56,035 nucleotides of DNA from JAHJDS01 sp964569795 (GCA_964569795.1 CAZMVB010000027.1:1-56035), one strand, 5' to 3'. Positions 48,149 through 56,035 are shown, counted from the first letter of the stretch. Numbers and translations: made by a program. Notes: a model not told the origin generated them from the letters alone.

Positions 48149-49333
48149 TCAGGCCGCGCCCAGTTCCTGGAGCATGGCCGGGACGATCTGGTGGAGGTCG
48201 CCCACCAGACCGTAGGTGGCCACGGAAAAGATCGGGGCCTGGGCGTCGGTGTTGACGGCGACGATGACGTCCGAACTCTGCATGCCGACCAGGTGCTGGA
48301 CCGCGCCGGACACCCCGCAGGCGACATACAGCCTGGGGGCCACGGTCTTGCCCGTCTGGCCGACCTGGTGGGCGTAGTCGATCCAGCCGTTGTCCACCGC
48401 CCCCCGGGAGGCCCCGACCACGCCGCCCAGGGCCTCGGCCAGCTTCCGGATCAGGCCGAAGCCCTCGGCCGCGCCCAGGCCCCGGCCGCCGGTGACGATC
48501 ACCTCGGCCGAGCCCAGATCGACCCGGTCGGTCACCTCGCGGACGACCTCGACCAGCCTGGTCCGGACCTGGAGCCCGTCCAGATCGCCGACCTCGATCA
48601 CCTGGCCCGAGCGGCCCTCGTCCCGGGCGGCGATCTTCATCACCCGGGGCCGGACCGTGGACATCTGGGGCCGGCGATGGGGGCTGACGATGGTGGCCAT
48701 GATGTTGCCGCCAAAGGCCGGCCGGGTCTGCAGCAGGAGCCGCTTTTCCGGATCGATGTCCAGCCCGGTGCAGTCGGCCGTCAGCCCGGCGCCGACCTGG
48801 ACCGCCACCCGCGGGAAAAAGGACCGGCCGATGGCCGTCGCCCCGCAGAGGACGATCTCGGGTTTGCGGTCGGCGATGAGGCGGCTGACCACCTGGGCGT
48901 AGGCGTCGTCCGAGAACTCGGCCAGGGCCGGATCGGAGGCCACCAGGACCTCGTCCGCGCCAAAGGCGATCAGCTCGGCCGCGTCGGCGGCCAGGTCGCC
49001 GTCGTGACCCAGCAGGACGGCCGTCAGCTTGACGCCCAGGTCGTCGGCCAGTCCCCGGCCCCGGCCCAGAAGTTCCAGGCCGACCGAGTGCAGGCCGTCC
49101 TGGCGGCGCTCGGCAAAGACCCAGACCCCGGAGGCGTCCGTCGGGGCGGCCGGGGCCTCCTTGGTCTCGATCGAGATCGCCCCCTCGGGGCAGACGTCCA
49201 CGCAGGCCCCGCACAGGTTGCACGCCTCGCCGACGACCGGCCGGTCATCGACCAGTTCGATGGCGCCGAAGGGACAGGACTCCTCGCAGGCTCCGCAGCC
49301 GCTGCAGGATTCGAGATCGATGAGAAGGGCCAC
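48149..49333 (-). CDS. etfA: Electron transfer flavoprotein alpha subunit with N-terminal ferredoxin domain
   Basis: A 394-aa EtfA. The first 55 residues carry two complete [4Fe-4S] motifs: C10, C13, C16, C20 and C38, C41, C44, C48. The C-terminal FAD domain has GGRGLGAAEGF, ASRGAVDNGWIDYAHQVGQTGKTV and VGMQSSDVIVAVNTDAQAPIF (split by notation). Such ferredoxin-EtfA fusions are known in electron-bifurcating ETF complexes of anaerobes (for example lactate dehydrogenase and caffeyl-CoA reductase complexes). It follows etfB by 12 bases. Electrons probably pass between acyl-CoA dehydrogenase, FAD and ferredoxin-type clusters. Confidence 0.95.
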   Translation of the reverse strand: MALLIDLESCSGCGACEESCPFGAIELVDDRPVVGEACNLCGACVDVCPEGAISIETKEAPAAPTDASGVWVFAERRQDGLHSVGLELLGRGRGLADDLGVKLTAVLLGHDGDLAADAAELIAFGADEVLVASDPALAEFSDDAYAQVVSRLIADRKPEIVLCGATAIGRSFFPRVAVQVGAGLTADCTGLDIDPEKRLLLQTRPAFGGNIMATIVSPHRRPQMSTVRPRVMKIAARDEGRSGQVIEVGDLDGLQVRTRLVEVVREVTDRVDLGSAEVIVTGGRGLGAAEGFGLIRKLAEALGGVVGASRGAVDNGWIDYAHQVGQTGKTVAPRLYVACGVSGAVQHLVGMQSSDVIVAVNTDAQAPIFSVATYGLVGDLHQIVPAMLQELGAA

Positions 49334-49345
49334 CGCTGACTCCGC

Positions 49346-50146
49346 TTACCGCAAACTGACCTTGATCACCCCGCCGGCGACCAGCTTGTCCAGGACGGCC
49401 CGGGCCTGAACGGCCGGCTCGCCCTCGATCATCTCCCGCTCGGCCCTGACCCCCGGGGCGAAGACCTTGACCACCTGGGTGAAGGACCCGGCCAGGCCGA
49501 CCTTGTCCTCGGTCAGGCCCAGATCACCCGCGGTCAGCGTCTTGATCTCGGCCTTCTTGGCCCGCATCTTGGCCTTGAGAGACGGCGGCCGGGGCTCGCC
49601 CACCTCGCGGACCACGGTCAAGAGTCCCGGCAGGTCCAGCTCGACCACCTGGTGGCCGTCGTCCATCATCCGGCTGACCTTGAGCCGGCCTTCCTCCACG
49701 ACCTCGAAGGCCTTGACGTAAGCCACGTAGGGCCAGCCCAGATGCGTGGCCACCCCCGGGCCGACCTGGGCCGTGTCGCCGTCGATGGCCTGCTTGCCGC
49801 AGACCACCACGTCGAACGGGCCCAGCTTCTCGATGGCCGCGGCCAGGGTCAGCGAGGTGGCCCAGGTGTCGGCCCCGGCAAAGGCCCGGTCGGTGAGGAG
49901 GACCGCCTCGTCGGCCCCGAAGCCCAGGGCCTCGCGCAGGGCCTCCTCGGCCTGGGGCGGGCCCATGGACAGCAGGGTCACCTCGCCGCCGGCCGCCTCC
50001 TTGAGCTGAAGGGCCGCCTCCAGGGCGAACAGATCAAAGGGATTGATGATCGAGGCCACCCCCTGGCGGACCAGGGTGTTGGTGGCGGGGTCGATCCGGA
50101 CCTCGGTCGTGTCCGGGACCTGCTTGAGGCAGACGGCGATCCTCAT
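49346..50146 (-). CDS. etfB: Electron transfer flavoprotein beta subunit
   Basis: A 266-aa EtfB. RIAVCLKQVPDTTEVRID at the N-terminus, the nucleotide region VVVCGKQAIDGDTAQVGPGVATHLGWPYV and the recognition-loop-like segment RPPSLKAKMRAKKAEIKTL, which docks onto acyl-CoA dehydrogenases, are visible (split by notation). The start overlaps the acyl-CoA dehydrogenase stop by ATGA, so the three products form a coupled module. Confidence 0.95.
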   Translation of the reverse strand: MRIAVCLKQVPDTTEVRIDPATNTLVRQGVASIINPFDLFALEAALQLKEAAGGEVTLLSMGPPQAEEALREALGFGADEAVLLTDRAFAGADTWATSLTLAAAIEKLGPFDVVVCGKQAIDGDTAQVGPGVATHLGWPYVAYVKAFEVVEEGRLKVSRMMDDGHQVVELDLPGLLTVVREVGEPRPPSLKAKMRAKKAEIKTLTAGDLGLTEDKVGLAGSFTQVVKVFAPGVRAEREMIEGEPAVQARAVLDKLVAGGVIKVSLR

Positions 50147-51300
50147 TTGCGCCGCCCGTATTCCTTGTTCAGCTCCTGGCCGATGACGTTGCGCTGGATC
50201 TGATTGGTGCCCTCGTAGATTTGAAGGATCTTGGCGTCGCGCATCATCTTCTCGACCGGATACTCGCGCATGTAGCCGTGACCGCCCAGGATCTGGACGG
50301 CGTCGGTGGTCACCTCCATGGCCACGTCGGTCGGAAAGAGCTTGGCCATGGCGCTGACCTTGCCGATGTCCTTGGACCCCGAGTCGATGAACCGGGCCAC
50401 GGCATAGGTCAGGGCCCGGGCGGCCTCGATCTTGGTGGCCATGTTGGCCAGCATGTGAGCCACGGCCTGGAAGCCGATGATCGGCCGGCCGAACTGCTGG
50501 CGCTCCTTGGCGAACCGGGCCGCCTCGTCCAGGGCCCCCTGGGCCACGCCCACCCCCTGGGCCCCGACGCCGGGCCGGGACTGGTCAAAGGTGCGCATGG
50601 CCACCACGAACCCCAGGCCCTCGCGGCCCAGGAGACGGTCGGCCGGGATGCGGCAGTCGTCAAAGATCAGCTCCCGGGTGGCCGAGGCCCGGATGCCCAG
50701 CTTGCTCTCCTTGCGGCCGTAGGTAAAGCCGGGGTCGCCGTCCTCGACGATGAAGGCCGAGGCGCCTCGGGGGCCCTTGGTCGGGTCGGTGATGGCGATG
50801 ACGCTGTAGATCTTGGCCTCGCCGCCGTTGGTGATCCACTGCTTCGAGCCGTTGATGACGTAGTGGTCCCCGTCCTTGACCGCCCGGGTCTGGATCGAGC
50901 CGGCGTCGCTGCCCGAGGCCGACTCGGTCAGGGCAAAGGCGGCCAGCTTCTCGCCGGCGGCGATGGTCGGCAGGTACTTGTCCTTCTGCTCGTCGCTGCC
51001 GTAGAGCAGGATCGGAAAGGCCCCCAGGAAGCTGGCGGCGAACGAGGTCGAGACGCCCAGGCAGGCCCGGGAAAGTTCCTCGACCGCGATGCAGTTCTCG
51101 AGGCACCCGCCGCCCAGGCCCCCGTACTGTTCGGGGATGATCAACCCGAACAGGTCGGCCTGGGCCAGGACCTTCATCAGCTCGCCGGGAAATTCCTCCC
51201 GATCGTCCAGCTCGGCCCGGACCGGCACGATGCGCTGCTCGGCGATCTCCCGGCAGAGGTCCCGGATCATGATCTGCTCTTCGGTGAAAAAATAGTCCAT
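50143..51300 (-). CDS. Acyl-CoA dehydrogenase (possible enoyl reductase) in the fatty acid synthesis operon
   Basis: A 385-aa FAD enzyme of the acyl-CoA dehydrogenase family. Flavin and substrate contacts are in AFALTESASGSDAGSIQT and YVINGSKQWITNG; RQQFGRPIIGFQ, ILGGHGYMREYPVEKMMRDAKI and the catalytic Glu363 in YEGTNQIQRN complete the pattern. It fits the short-chain (butyryl-CoA-like) class. The ATG overlaps the plsX stop (TAATG) and it is followed at once by etfB-etfA. It sits where fabH/fabD usually lie, so it may supply electrons from, or reduce, acyl chains linked to fatty acid synthesis. Direction is unknown. Confidence 0.92.
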   Translation of the reverse strand: MDYFFTEEQIMIRDLCREIAEQRIVPVRAELDDREEFPGELMKVLAQADLFGLIIPEQYGGLGGGCLENCIAVEELSRACLGVSTSFAASFLGAFPILLYGSDEQKDKYLPTIAAGEKLAAFALTESASGSDAGSIQTRAVKDGDHYVINGSKQWITNGGEAKIYSVIAITDPTKGPRGASAFIVEDGDPGFTYGRKESKLGIRASATRELIFDDCRIPADRLLGREGLGFVVAMRTFDQSRPGVGAQGVGVAQGALDEAARFAKERQQFGRPIIGFQAVAHMLANMATKIEAARALTYAVARFIDSGSKDIGKVSAMAKLFPTDVAMEVTTDAVQILGGHGYMREYPVEKMMRDAKILQIYEGTNQIQRNVIGQELNKEYGRRK

Positions 51301-52349
51301 TACACCGCCTCCACTGGACGAGACACACGTTTCGAGCCGGACAGCAGGTCGCGCAGGGGCCGCAGCCCCTCGCGGAGATGGTCCACCAGTCGCTGCCGCA
51401 GAGAGACCGTGGCCAGGCCGACGGCGTTCTTGACCGCCTTGGCCGTCGAGGCGCCGTGGCAGACCAGGCCCAGCTCGCCCAGGCCCAACAGCGGCGCCCC
51501 TCCGTACTCGGCGTAGTCGAAGAACTGGTGGTGCCGCCTGAGGATCGGCTTCATCATCAGGTAGCCGCGCCAGGATTTCTTGTCCTGGGCCCGCCGGGCC
51601 AGGGCGCTCAGCACCCGGCGGCGGGACAGCTCCCAGCCCTCGGCGAACTTGAGCAGGACGTTGCCCACGAAGCCGTCGCAGATCACCACCTGGGCCAGCC
51701 CGGAGAAGATGTCCTTGCCCTCGATGTTGCCCACAAAGGGCAGTCCCGATTCGGACAGCAGCCGAAAGGCCCGGCGCAGGCGGTCGTTGCCCTTGCCCTC
51801 CTCGCGGCCGATGTTGATCAGGCCGACCTTGGGGGTCTCGATGGCCAGGGCCAGCCGGGCGAAGACATGGGACATGACCCCGAACTGAAAGAGCTGCTCG
51901 CCCGAGCAGTCCACGTTGGCCCCGACGTCGGCCATGACCACCGGGCCGAAAGCGGTCGGCCAGATGGCGGCCAGGGCCGGCCGGTCCACGCCCGGCAGCC
52001 GGCCGACGGCCTTGAGGCCGAAGGCCATGGTCGCCCCCGAGTGGCCGCAACTGACCACGGCCTGGGCCCGGCCGGCGCTGACCTCGCCCCAGGCGGCGTC
52101 GATCGAGGTGTCGGCCAGGTGCCGCAGGGCGAACGACGGGGAATCGTTCATGCCCACCACCCCGGTCGAGTGCCTGATCGAGACGCGGGACGGATCGTAG
52201 CGCTTCATCCTGCCCAGTTCGGCCTCGATGGTCGGCCGGTCCCCCACCAGGACCACCGGCTCGTCGAATTCGACCGACGCCTTGACCGCACCTCGGACCA
52301 CCGCCCGGGGAGCGTAGTCTCCGCCCATGGCGTCCACGGCGATGGTCAC
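51300..52349 (-). CDS. plsX: Phosphate acyltransferase PlsX
   Basis: A 349-aa enzyme that makes acyl-phosphate from acyl-ACP for phospholipid synthesis. Motifs are IAVDAMGGDYAPRAVVRGAV at the N-terminus, SCGHSGATMAFGLKAVGRLPGVDRPALA, GLINIGREEGKGND and VVICDGFVGNVLLKFAEG (split by notation). The start is GTG 52349, with AGGAG 8 bases upstream inside the rpmF stop region; this gives the normal N-terminus. It is followed directly by the acyl-CoA dehydrogenase gene. Confidence 0.95.
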   Translation of the reverse strand: MTIAVDAMGGDYAPRAVVRGAVKASVEFDEPVVLVGDRPTIEAELGRMKRYDPSRVSIRHSTGVVGMNDSPSFALRHLADTSIDAAWGEVSAGRAQAVVSCGHSGATMAFGLKAVGRLPGVDRPALAAIWPTAFGPVVMADVGANVDCSGEQLFQFGVMSHVFARLALAIETPKVGLINIGREEGKGNDRLRRAFRLLSESGLPFVGNIEGKDIFSGLAQVVICDGFVGNVLLKFAEGWELSRRRVLSALARRAQDKKSWRGYLMMKPILRRHHQFFDYAEYGGAPLLGLGELGLVCHGASTAKAVKNAVGLATVSLRQRLVDHLREGLRPLRDLLSGSKRVSRPVEAV

Positions 52350-52354
52350 GCCGC

Positions 52355-52534
52355 CTACTCCTTGGTCTTGATGACCTTTCGGTCGTGGTAGGTGCCGCAA
52401 GCGGGACAGGCCCGGTGGGGCAGCTTGGGCTCGCCGCAGTCCGGGCACTTGACCGTTTGCGGGGGCACGTAGGCGTCGTGACTGCGCCGCTGACGAGAGC
52501 GGCTTCGGGATTGACGTCTCTTGGGTACCGCCAT
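52355..52534 (-). CDS. rpmF: 50S ribosomal protein L32
   Basis: A 59-aa basic zinc-ribbon protein. MAVPKRRQSRSRSRQRRSHD is the typical L32 N-terminus; two CxxC pairs, CPDC and CPAC, bind zinc, with HRACPACGTYHDRKV between and after. AGGAG lies 5 bases upstream of the ATG. The yceD-rpmF-plsX order is widespread in bacteria. Confidence 0.96.
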   Translation of the reverse strand: MAVPKRRQSRSRSRQRRSHDAYVPPQTVKCPDCGEPKLPHRACPACGTYHDRKVIKTKE

Positions 52535-52661
52535 GTCTTCTCCTGAACCGACCGGTCCGCGACCGATCGGTTATAATACCTCGCGAACTGTTGCTAAGGT
52601 CGTCCCCCCTCGGCCCCGGCCGCCGGACGGCCTGAAGTCCGATTACCGGTCCGGGCCCGAT

Positions 52662-53174
52662 TCAGGGACGCCAGTCTTTCAGTTTCTCCCACCGGGGATC
52701 GCGGGGACCCCCGCCGCAGCGGCAGGATTCACGGCTGAGATCCGCCCCGCAGCCGGGACAAAGGCCGGGACAATCCTCCCGACAGAGGTACACCATCGGC
52801 AGGTTGAGTTCGACCTGATCCAAGGCCAACTGATCCAGGTCGATCAGGTCCGCGAAATACTCGACCTCGAGGTCCCCCCGGCCGAGTTGGACCTCGTCCG
52901 GGAACCGCTCCGGCTGGGGGGACAACCGCGCGTCCACGGCCACGTCCACCGGCCGGATCGACTCCTTGAGGCACCGCTGGCAGACCAGCTTGAGCCGCCC
53001 CTGGACCTGGCCCTTGACCCGGAAGCCCTGGCCCTCGGGCTCGATAAAAAAACGGGCCGCCAAGGGACCGTCCAGCCGGGCCGGGGACAGAAAATCGTCC
53101 GCCCGACCGCCGGGTTCCATTTCGAACCCCGCCTGGAGCCCGGAGGGAGGTATGTCTTCCGGTTTGAGACGCAC
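52662..53174 (-). CDS. YceD/DUF177 family protein (23S rRNA accumulation protein family)
   Basis: A 170-aa protein. The core CQRCLKESIRPVDVAVDARLSP and the C-terminal CREDCPGLCPGCGADLSRESC match DUF177, whose members are linked to 23S rRNA accumulation and always lie before rpmF. The GTG at 53174 gives the family-like N-terminus VRLKPEDIPPSGL and has AAAGG 9 bases upstream. An upstream ATG (53219) is possible but its ribosome site is too close. First gene of the rpmF-plsX-fab operon, behind a perfect promoter. The gap to rpmF (127 bases) shows nothing further. Confidence 0.85.
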   Translation of the reverse strand: MRLKPEDIPPSGLQAGFEMEPGGRADDFLSPARLDGPLAARFFIEPEGQGFRVKGQVQGRLKLVCQRCLKESIRPVDVAVDARLSPQPERFPDEVQLGRGDLEVEYFADLIDLDQLALDQVELNLPMVYLCREDCPGLCPGCGADLSRESCRCGGGPRDPRWEKLKDWRP

Positions 53175-53229
53175 GAAAAGACACCTTTCTGGCCGCCCCG
53201 CCTCATCGGCTGGGGGCATCCCTCCTGGG

Positions 53230-53277
53230 CCATTTCACTTGAAATGGGTATTATATTACCGCTCCCTGGAGTGTCAA
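53230..53277 (-). promoter_or_regulatory. Strong promoter and operator-like palindrome of the yceD-rpmF-plsX-fab operon
   Basis: On the minus strand a perfect TTGACA (53272-53277), a 16-base spacer and a perfect TATAAT (53250-53255), with start near 53243. The palindrome CCATTTCACTTGAAATGG (53230-53247; arms of 8 bases, spacer of 2) covers the start point, an ideal position for a repressor. Confidence 0.7.
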
Positions 53278-53321
53278 GCCTTTTCCCATCGCGGCCGTAG
53301 GGCTAACCGGCCGGGGCCTTC

Positions 53322-53351
53322 TTGTCAACCCTGCCTTGATGATGATATTAG
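53322..53351 (+). promoter_or_regulatory. Promoter of the Memo-family gene
   Basis: TTGTCA (53322-53327), an 18-base spacer and TATTAG (53346-53351), inside an AT-rich stretch about 30 bases before the start codon. Confidence 0.5.
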
Positions 53352-53379
53352 ATAATATAGAAACGCCCAGGAGGGAGCC

Positions 53380-54183
53380 ATGAAACGCTATCCGGCGGTG
53401 GCCGGACAATTCTACCCGGATGGGTCGGAGAACCTGGCCCAGACCGTGGACCAGTTCCTGATCGCCGAAGGGGAACCCGAGGAGGTCCTGGCCGTGGTCT
53501 CGCCCCACGCCGGTTACATCTATTCCGGGTCCGTGGCCGGCCAGGTCATGGCCCAGGTGAAGGTCCCGGACACGGTCGTGCTCCTGGGTCCCAACCACAC
53601 CGGCCTGGGGGCCGACCAGGCGATCATGTCCAGCGGCGAGTGGCTGACCCCCCTGGGCACCGTGCCCCTGGACGCGGAACTGGCCCGGAGGATCATGGAC
53701 CAGGCCCCGGACCTGACCGAGGACGCCCGGGCCCACGCCCGCGAGCATTCCCTCGAGGTCCAGGTCCCGTTCCTGCTCCGGCGCAACCCGGGCCTGTCCC
53801 TGGTGCCCATCTGCCAGTCCTATACCGATTTTGCGACCTGCCGCCGGATCGGTCTGGGGATCGCCGCGGCGGTCAAGGAAGTTGGCCGAAAAATCCTGAT
53901 CGTGGCCAGCTCGGACATGACCCACTTCGAATCGGCCGAGAGCGCCCGGCAAAAGGACGAGCTGGCCCTGGCCCGGGTCCTGGACCTGGACCCCGAGGGC
54001 CTCTTGAATACCGTCCGTGGCCACCGGATCAGCATGTGCGGAGTCATCCCGACCACGACCGCCCTCATCGCCGCCAGGGAGCTGGGGGCCACCCAGGCCC
54101 GGCTCGTGGATTACGCCAACTCGGGCGACGTCAACCGAGATTACTCGAGCGTCGTCGGCTACGCCGGAGTGGTAATCAAGTAA
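53380..54183 (+). CDS. MEMO1/AmmeMemoRadiSam system protein B family protein
   Basis: A 267-aa protein with the Memo fold, related to extradiol dioxygenases. Conserved elements: RYPAVAGQFYPDG, VVSPHAGYIYSGSVAG with His49-like ligand, LLGPNHTGLG, EHSLEVQVPFLL, SSDMTHFE and the C-terminal CGVIPTTTALIAAREL region. In other bacteria it is often encoded with an AMMECR1 protein and a radical SAM protein; neither is next to it here. AGGAGGGAG precedes the ATG. Its biochemical role is not settled. Confidence 0.9.
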   Translation: MKRYPAVAGQFYPDGSENLAQTVDQFLIAEGEPEEVLAVVSPHAGYIYSGSVAGQVMAQVKVPDTVVLLGPNHTGLGADQAIMSSGEWLTPLGTVPLDAELARRIMDQAPDLTEDARAHAREHSLEVQVPFLLRRNPGLSLVPICQSYTDFATCRRIGLGIAAAVKEVGRKILIVASSDMTHFESAESARQKDELALARVLDLDPEGLLNTVRGHRISMCGVIPTTTALIAARELGATQARLVDYANSGDVNRDYSSVVGYAGVVIK

Positions 54184-54258
54184 TTCCTTTTTCACCTTTG
54201 TCCGAAAAACAGCCATCGGACCCGGACCGGTTCCGGTCGGCCGCGAGAGTAATCCAGC

Positions 54259-55779
54259 ATGTCCGAACCCATTGTCACCCGCTTCCCCCCCTCCCCGACC
54301 GGGGCCCTGCACCTGGGCGGGGCCCGGACCGCCCTGTTCAACTTCCTGTTCGCCCGCCATTCCGGCGGCAAGTTCATCTTCCGCCTCGAGGACACCGACC
54401 AAGAGCGCTCGAAAAAGGAATGGGAAGACCAGATCATCACCGCCTTGAAATGGCTCGGCCTGGACTGGGACAATGACCAAATATATCGCCAGTCCGAACG
54501 CACCGAAATTTACCGGGAGTATGCCGAGCGGCTGCTGGAATCGGGCCGGGCCTACTGGTGCCGTTGCTCGCCCGAACTGCTCGAACAGAAGAAGCAGGCC
54601 GCCATCAAGCAGGGCCGGAAATGGATCTACGACGGGACGTGCCGGCCGAAAAACCTGGGGCCGGGACCGGGGGCGGTCATCCGCCTCAAGGCCCCCCGGA
54701 CCGGGACCACCGGTTTCACTGACCTGGTCAAGGGCGGCATCCGGTTCGAGAACGCCGAGCTGGACGACCTGATCCTGTGGCGCTCGGACGGCACCCCGAC
54801 CTATCACCTGGCCGTGGTCGTGGACGACGTGACCATGGGCGTGACCCACGTCATCCGGGGCGACGACCACGTCAACAACACCCCCCGGCAGATGCTGATT
54901 CTCGAGGCCCTGGGCGAGCCGGCCCCGGCCTACGCCCACGTGCCCATGATCCTGGGGCCCGACGGGGCCAAGCTGTCCAAGCGCCACGGCGCGGCCAGCG
55001 TCCTGGAATACCGGGACCTGGGATTTTTGCCCCAGGCCCTGACCAACTACCTGGCCCGGCTGGGCTGGGCCTTTGGCGACGAGGAGATTTTTTCGCTTCA
55101 GGATTTGGTCGAGAAATTCTCGCTCGAGGGCGTGGGCCAGGCCGCGGCCCGGTTCAACCCGGACAAGCTGTTGTGGCTCAATCAGCAGTGGATCATGAAA
55201 TTGCCCAAAAAGGTAACGGTAGTCGAGGCATCAGACCAACGATTGCGAGTTTTCAGATTTGACGACACTAAGGCCATCGGGTCGGCCGCGGAGTCCTTGA
55301 TCGATTTCAAGCAGGCCACCGGCCGACTGACCGACTGGGACTGGGGCGCGGAGGCGGTCTCCGATTATCTGGCCGAGGCCCTGGAGGGATTGAAAACCCG
55401 GAGCAAGACCCTCATCGAGATGAACGACGGCGCGGCCTTTTATTTCAAGCGTGACGACAATATAAAATATGACGACAAGGCGGCCCGGAAATTCCTGAAA
55501 CCGGACGTCCTGCCCGTGTTCGAGGACCTGATCAAGCGGCTGGAGGAGGCCCCGGACTTCGAGGAAAAAACCCTGGAGGCCATTTTCAACGACATCGTCC
55601 AGGCCCGCTCGCTCAAGCTGGGCCAGGTGGCCCAGCCGGTCCGGGTGGCCCTGACCGGGATCACCATCAGCCCGGGTATCTTCGAGGTGATGCGCGTTTT
55701 GGGCCGGGACCGGGTGCTCAACCGTCTGCGCCGGGCCATGGACCATATTTCAACCCAGGGTCTTGACAAGGCCACCTGA
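54259..55779 (+). CDS. gltX: Glutamyl-tRNA synthetase
   Basis: A 506-aa class I synthetase that charges tRNA-Glu (and tRNA-Gln if non-discriminating). The HIGH-type motif is SPTGALHLGGARTALFN; the KMSKS-type motif is KLSKRHGA; VTRFPPSPTG and RGDDHVNNTPRQ are typical. Residues about 315-340 are encoded by a patch of roughly 46% G+C (55201-55270) rich in codons rare elsewhere here (CGA, TCA, AGA, ACT), between the catalytic and anticodon-binding domains. tRNA-Gln and tRNA-Glu genes follow, an apt pairing. Confidence 0.96.
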   Translation: MSEPIVTRFPPSPTGALHLGGARTALFNFLFARHSGGKFIFRLEDTDQERSKKEWEDQIITALKWLGLDWDNDQIYRQSERTEIYREYAERLLESGRAYWCRCSPELLEQKKQAAIKQGRKWIYDGTCRPKNLGPGPGAVIRLKAPRTGTTGFTDLVKGGIRFENAELDDLILWRSDGTPTYHLAVVVDDVTMGVTHVIRGDDHVNNTPRQMLILEALGEPAPAYAHVPMILGPDGAKLSKRHGAASVLEYRDLGFLPQALTNYLARLGWAFGDEEIFSLQDLVEKFSLEGVGQAAARFNPDKLLWLNQQWIMKLPKKVTVVEASDQRLRVFRFDDTKAIGSAAESLIDFKQATGRLTDWDWGAEAVSDYLAEALEGLKTRSKTLIEMNDGAAFYFKRDDNIKYDDKAARKFLKPDVLPVFEDLIKRLEEAPDFEEKTLEAIFNDIVQARSLKLGQVAQPVRVALTGITISPGIFEVMRVLGRDRVLNRLRRAMDHISTQGLDKAT

Positions 55780-55801
55780 ACCACCTAGACTTCAGGTTTC
55801 C

Positions 55802-55875
55802 TGGGGGATCGTCTAATGGCAGGACGGCTGGCTCTGGACCAGTTAGTCGAGGTTCGAATCCTCGTCCCCCAGCCA
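55802..55875 (+). tRNA. tRNA-Gln (anticodon CTG)
   Basis: A 74-base cloverleaf with acceptor stem TGGGGGA/TCCCCCA (the weak U1-A72 pair is a glutamine identity feature). The anticodon loop is CTCTGGA on GCTGG/CCAGT, anticodon CTG (codon CAG). T-arm CGAGG-TTCGAAT-CCTCG, discriminator G and encoded CCA. Confidence 0.95.
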
Positions 55876-55959
55876 AGATAGAGCATATTCCCTGGGCTAA
55901 GGATTTGACCGCCGGCCTGCCGGTCGTCTTTAACCAGACGAATTTAGATAAACAGGTGC

Positions 55960-56035
55960 GGTCCCATCGTCTAGTGGTCTAGGATACCGGCCTCTCACGC
56001 CGGAGACACGGGTTCGAACCCCGTTGGGACTGCCA
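55960..56035 (+). tRNA. tRNA-Glu (anticodon CTC)
   Basis: A 76-base cloverleaf ending exactly at the window edge with an encoded CCA. Acceptor GGTCCCA/TGGGACT (first pair G-U). The anticodon loop CTCTCAC on CCGGC/GCCGG gives anticodon CTC (codon GAG). T-arm ACGGG-TTCGAAC-CCCGT. It follows tRNA-Gln after 84 bases and is probably co-transcribed. Confidence 0.94.

Overview
The window is about 56 kb of high-GC (roughly two-thirds G+C), gene-dense bacterial chromosome. It comes from a Gram-negative organism, because it carries LptE and several Sec and lipoprotein signal peptides. The gene content suggests an anaerobic Desulfobacterota (deltaproteobacterial) lineage: a ferredoxin-EtfA fusion, a UbiD decarboxylase, ferredoxin-nitroreductase and Cys-rich GcvH-like proteins, a short aconitase, a sigma-54 activator and an archaemetzincin. 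The assignment is an inference from gene content only. Visible promoters are mostly canonical sigma-70 (TTGACA-17-TATAAT type).

Region 1 (1-8.4 kb, minus strand) is one catabolic operon. It runs from an apparently self-regulated FadR-type repressor through a UbiD decarboxylase, a radical SAM enzyme with unusual cysteine spacing and a complete Liv-type ABC importer (J, H, M, G, F) into an MmgE/PrpD-like gene cut by the window edge. It looks like uptake plus anaerobic conversion of an organic, possibly aromatic or unsaturated, acid. Region 2 (8.6-18.8 kb) holds parA-parB, a self-contained gene for a 48-residue secreted CxC peptide, secreted and Cys-rich hypotheticals, a fumarylacetoacetate hydrolase family enzyme, an AhpF-like flavoprotein, a PAS histidine kinase with an NtrC-type regulator coupled to an archaemetzincin, and a GcvH-like protein that lacks the lipoyl lysine. 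Region 3 (19-34 kb) has a ferredoxin-nitroreductase, a NarL-type regulator with Glu at the phosphorylation site, secreted NTF2-like proteins, glyQ-glyS, smc, a small membrane protein, a lipoprotein and aconitase. A run of six adjacent palindromes lies between the lipoprotein and aconitase genes.

Region 4 (34-38.4 kb) contains an Old Yellow Enzyme family oxidoreductase, an isoprenylcysteine methyltransferase-like membrane protein, tRNA-Ala, murJ and rpsT. Region 5 (38.4-53.3 kb, minus strand) is a long housekeeping series: yceD-rpmF-plsX, then acyl-CoA dehydrogenase-etfB-etfA where fabH/fabD usually sit, then fabG-acpP-fabF, rpiB, dCMP deaminase, nrdR, ribD-ribE-ribBA-ribH, nusB, lptE and holA. 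A 178-bp palindromic repeat sits between nrdR and the dCMP deaminase gene and supplies that gene's last codons. Region 6 (53.3 kb to the end, plus strand) has a Memo-family gene, gltX, tRNA-Gln and tRNA-Glu.

Most interesting: the UbiD/radical SAM/Liv operon; the acyl-CoA dehydrogenase-ETF module inside the fatty acid synthesis operon; the two palindromic elements; and the small secreted peptide gene with its own promoter and terminators.
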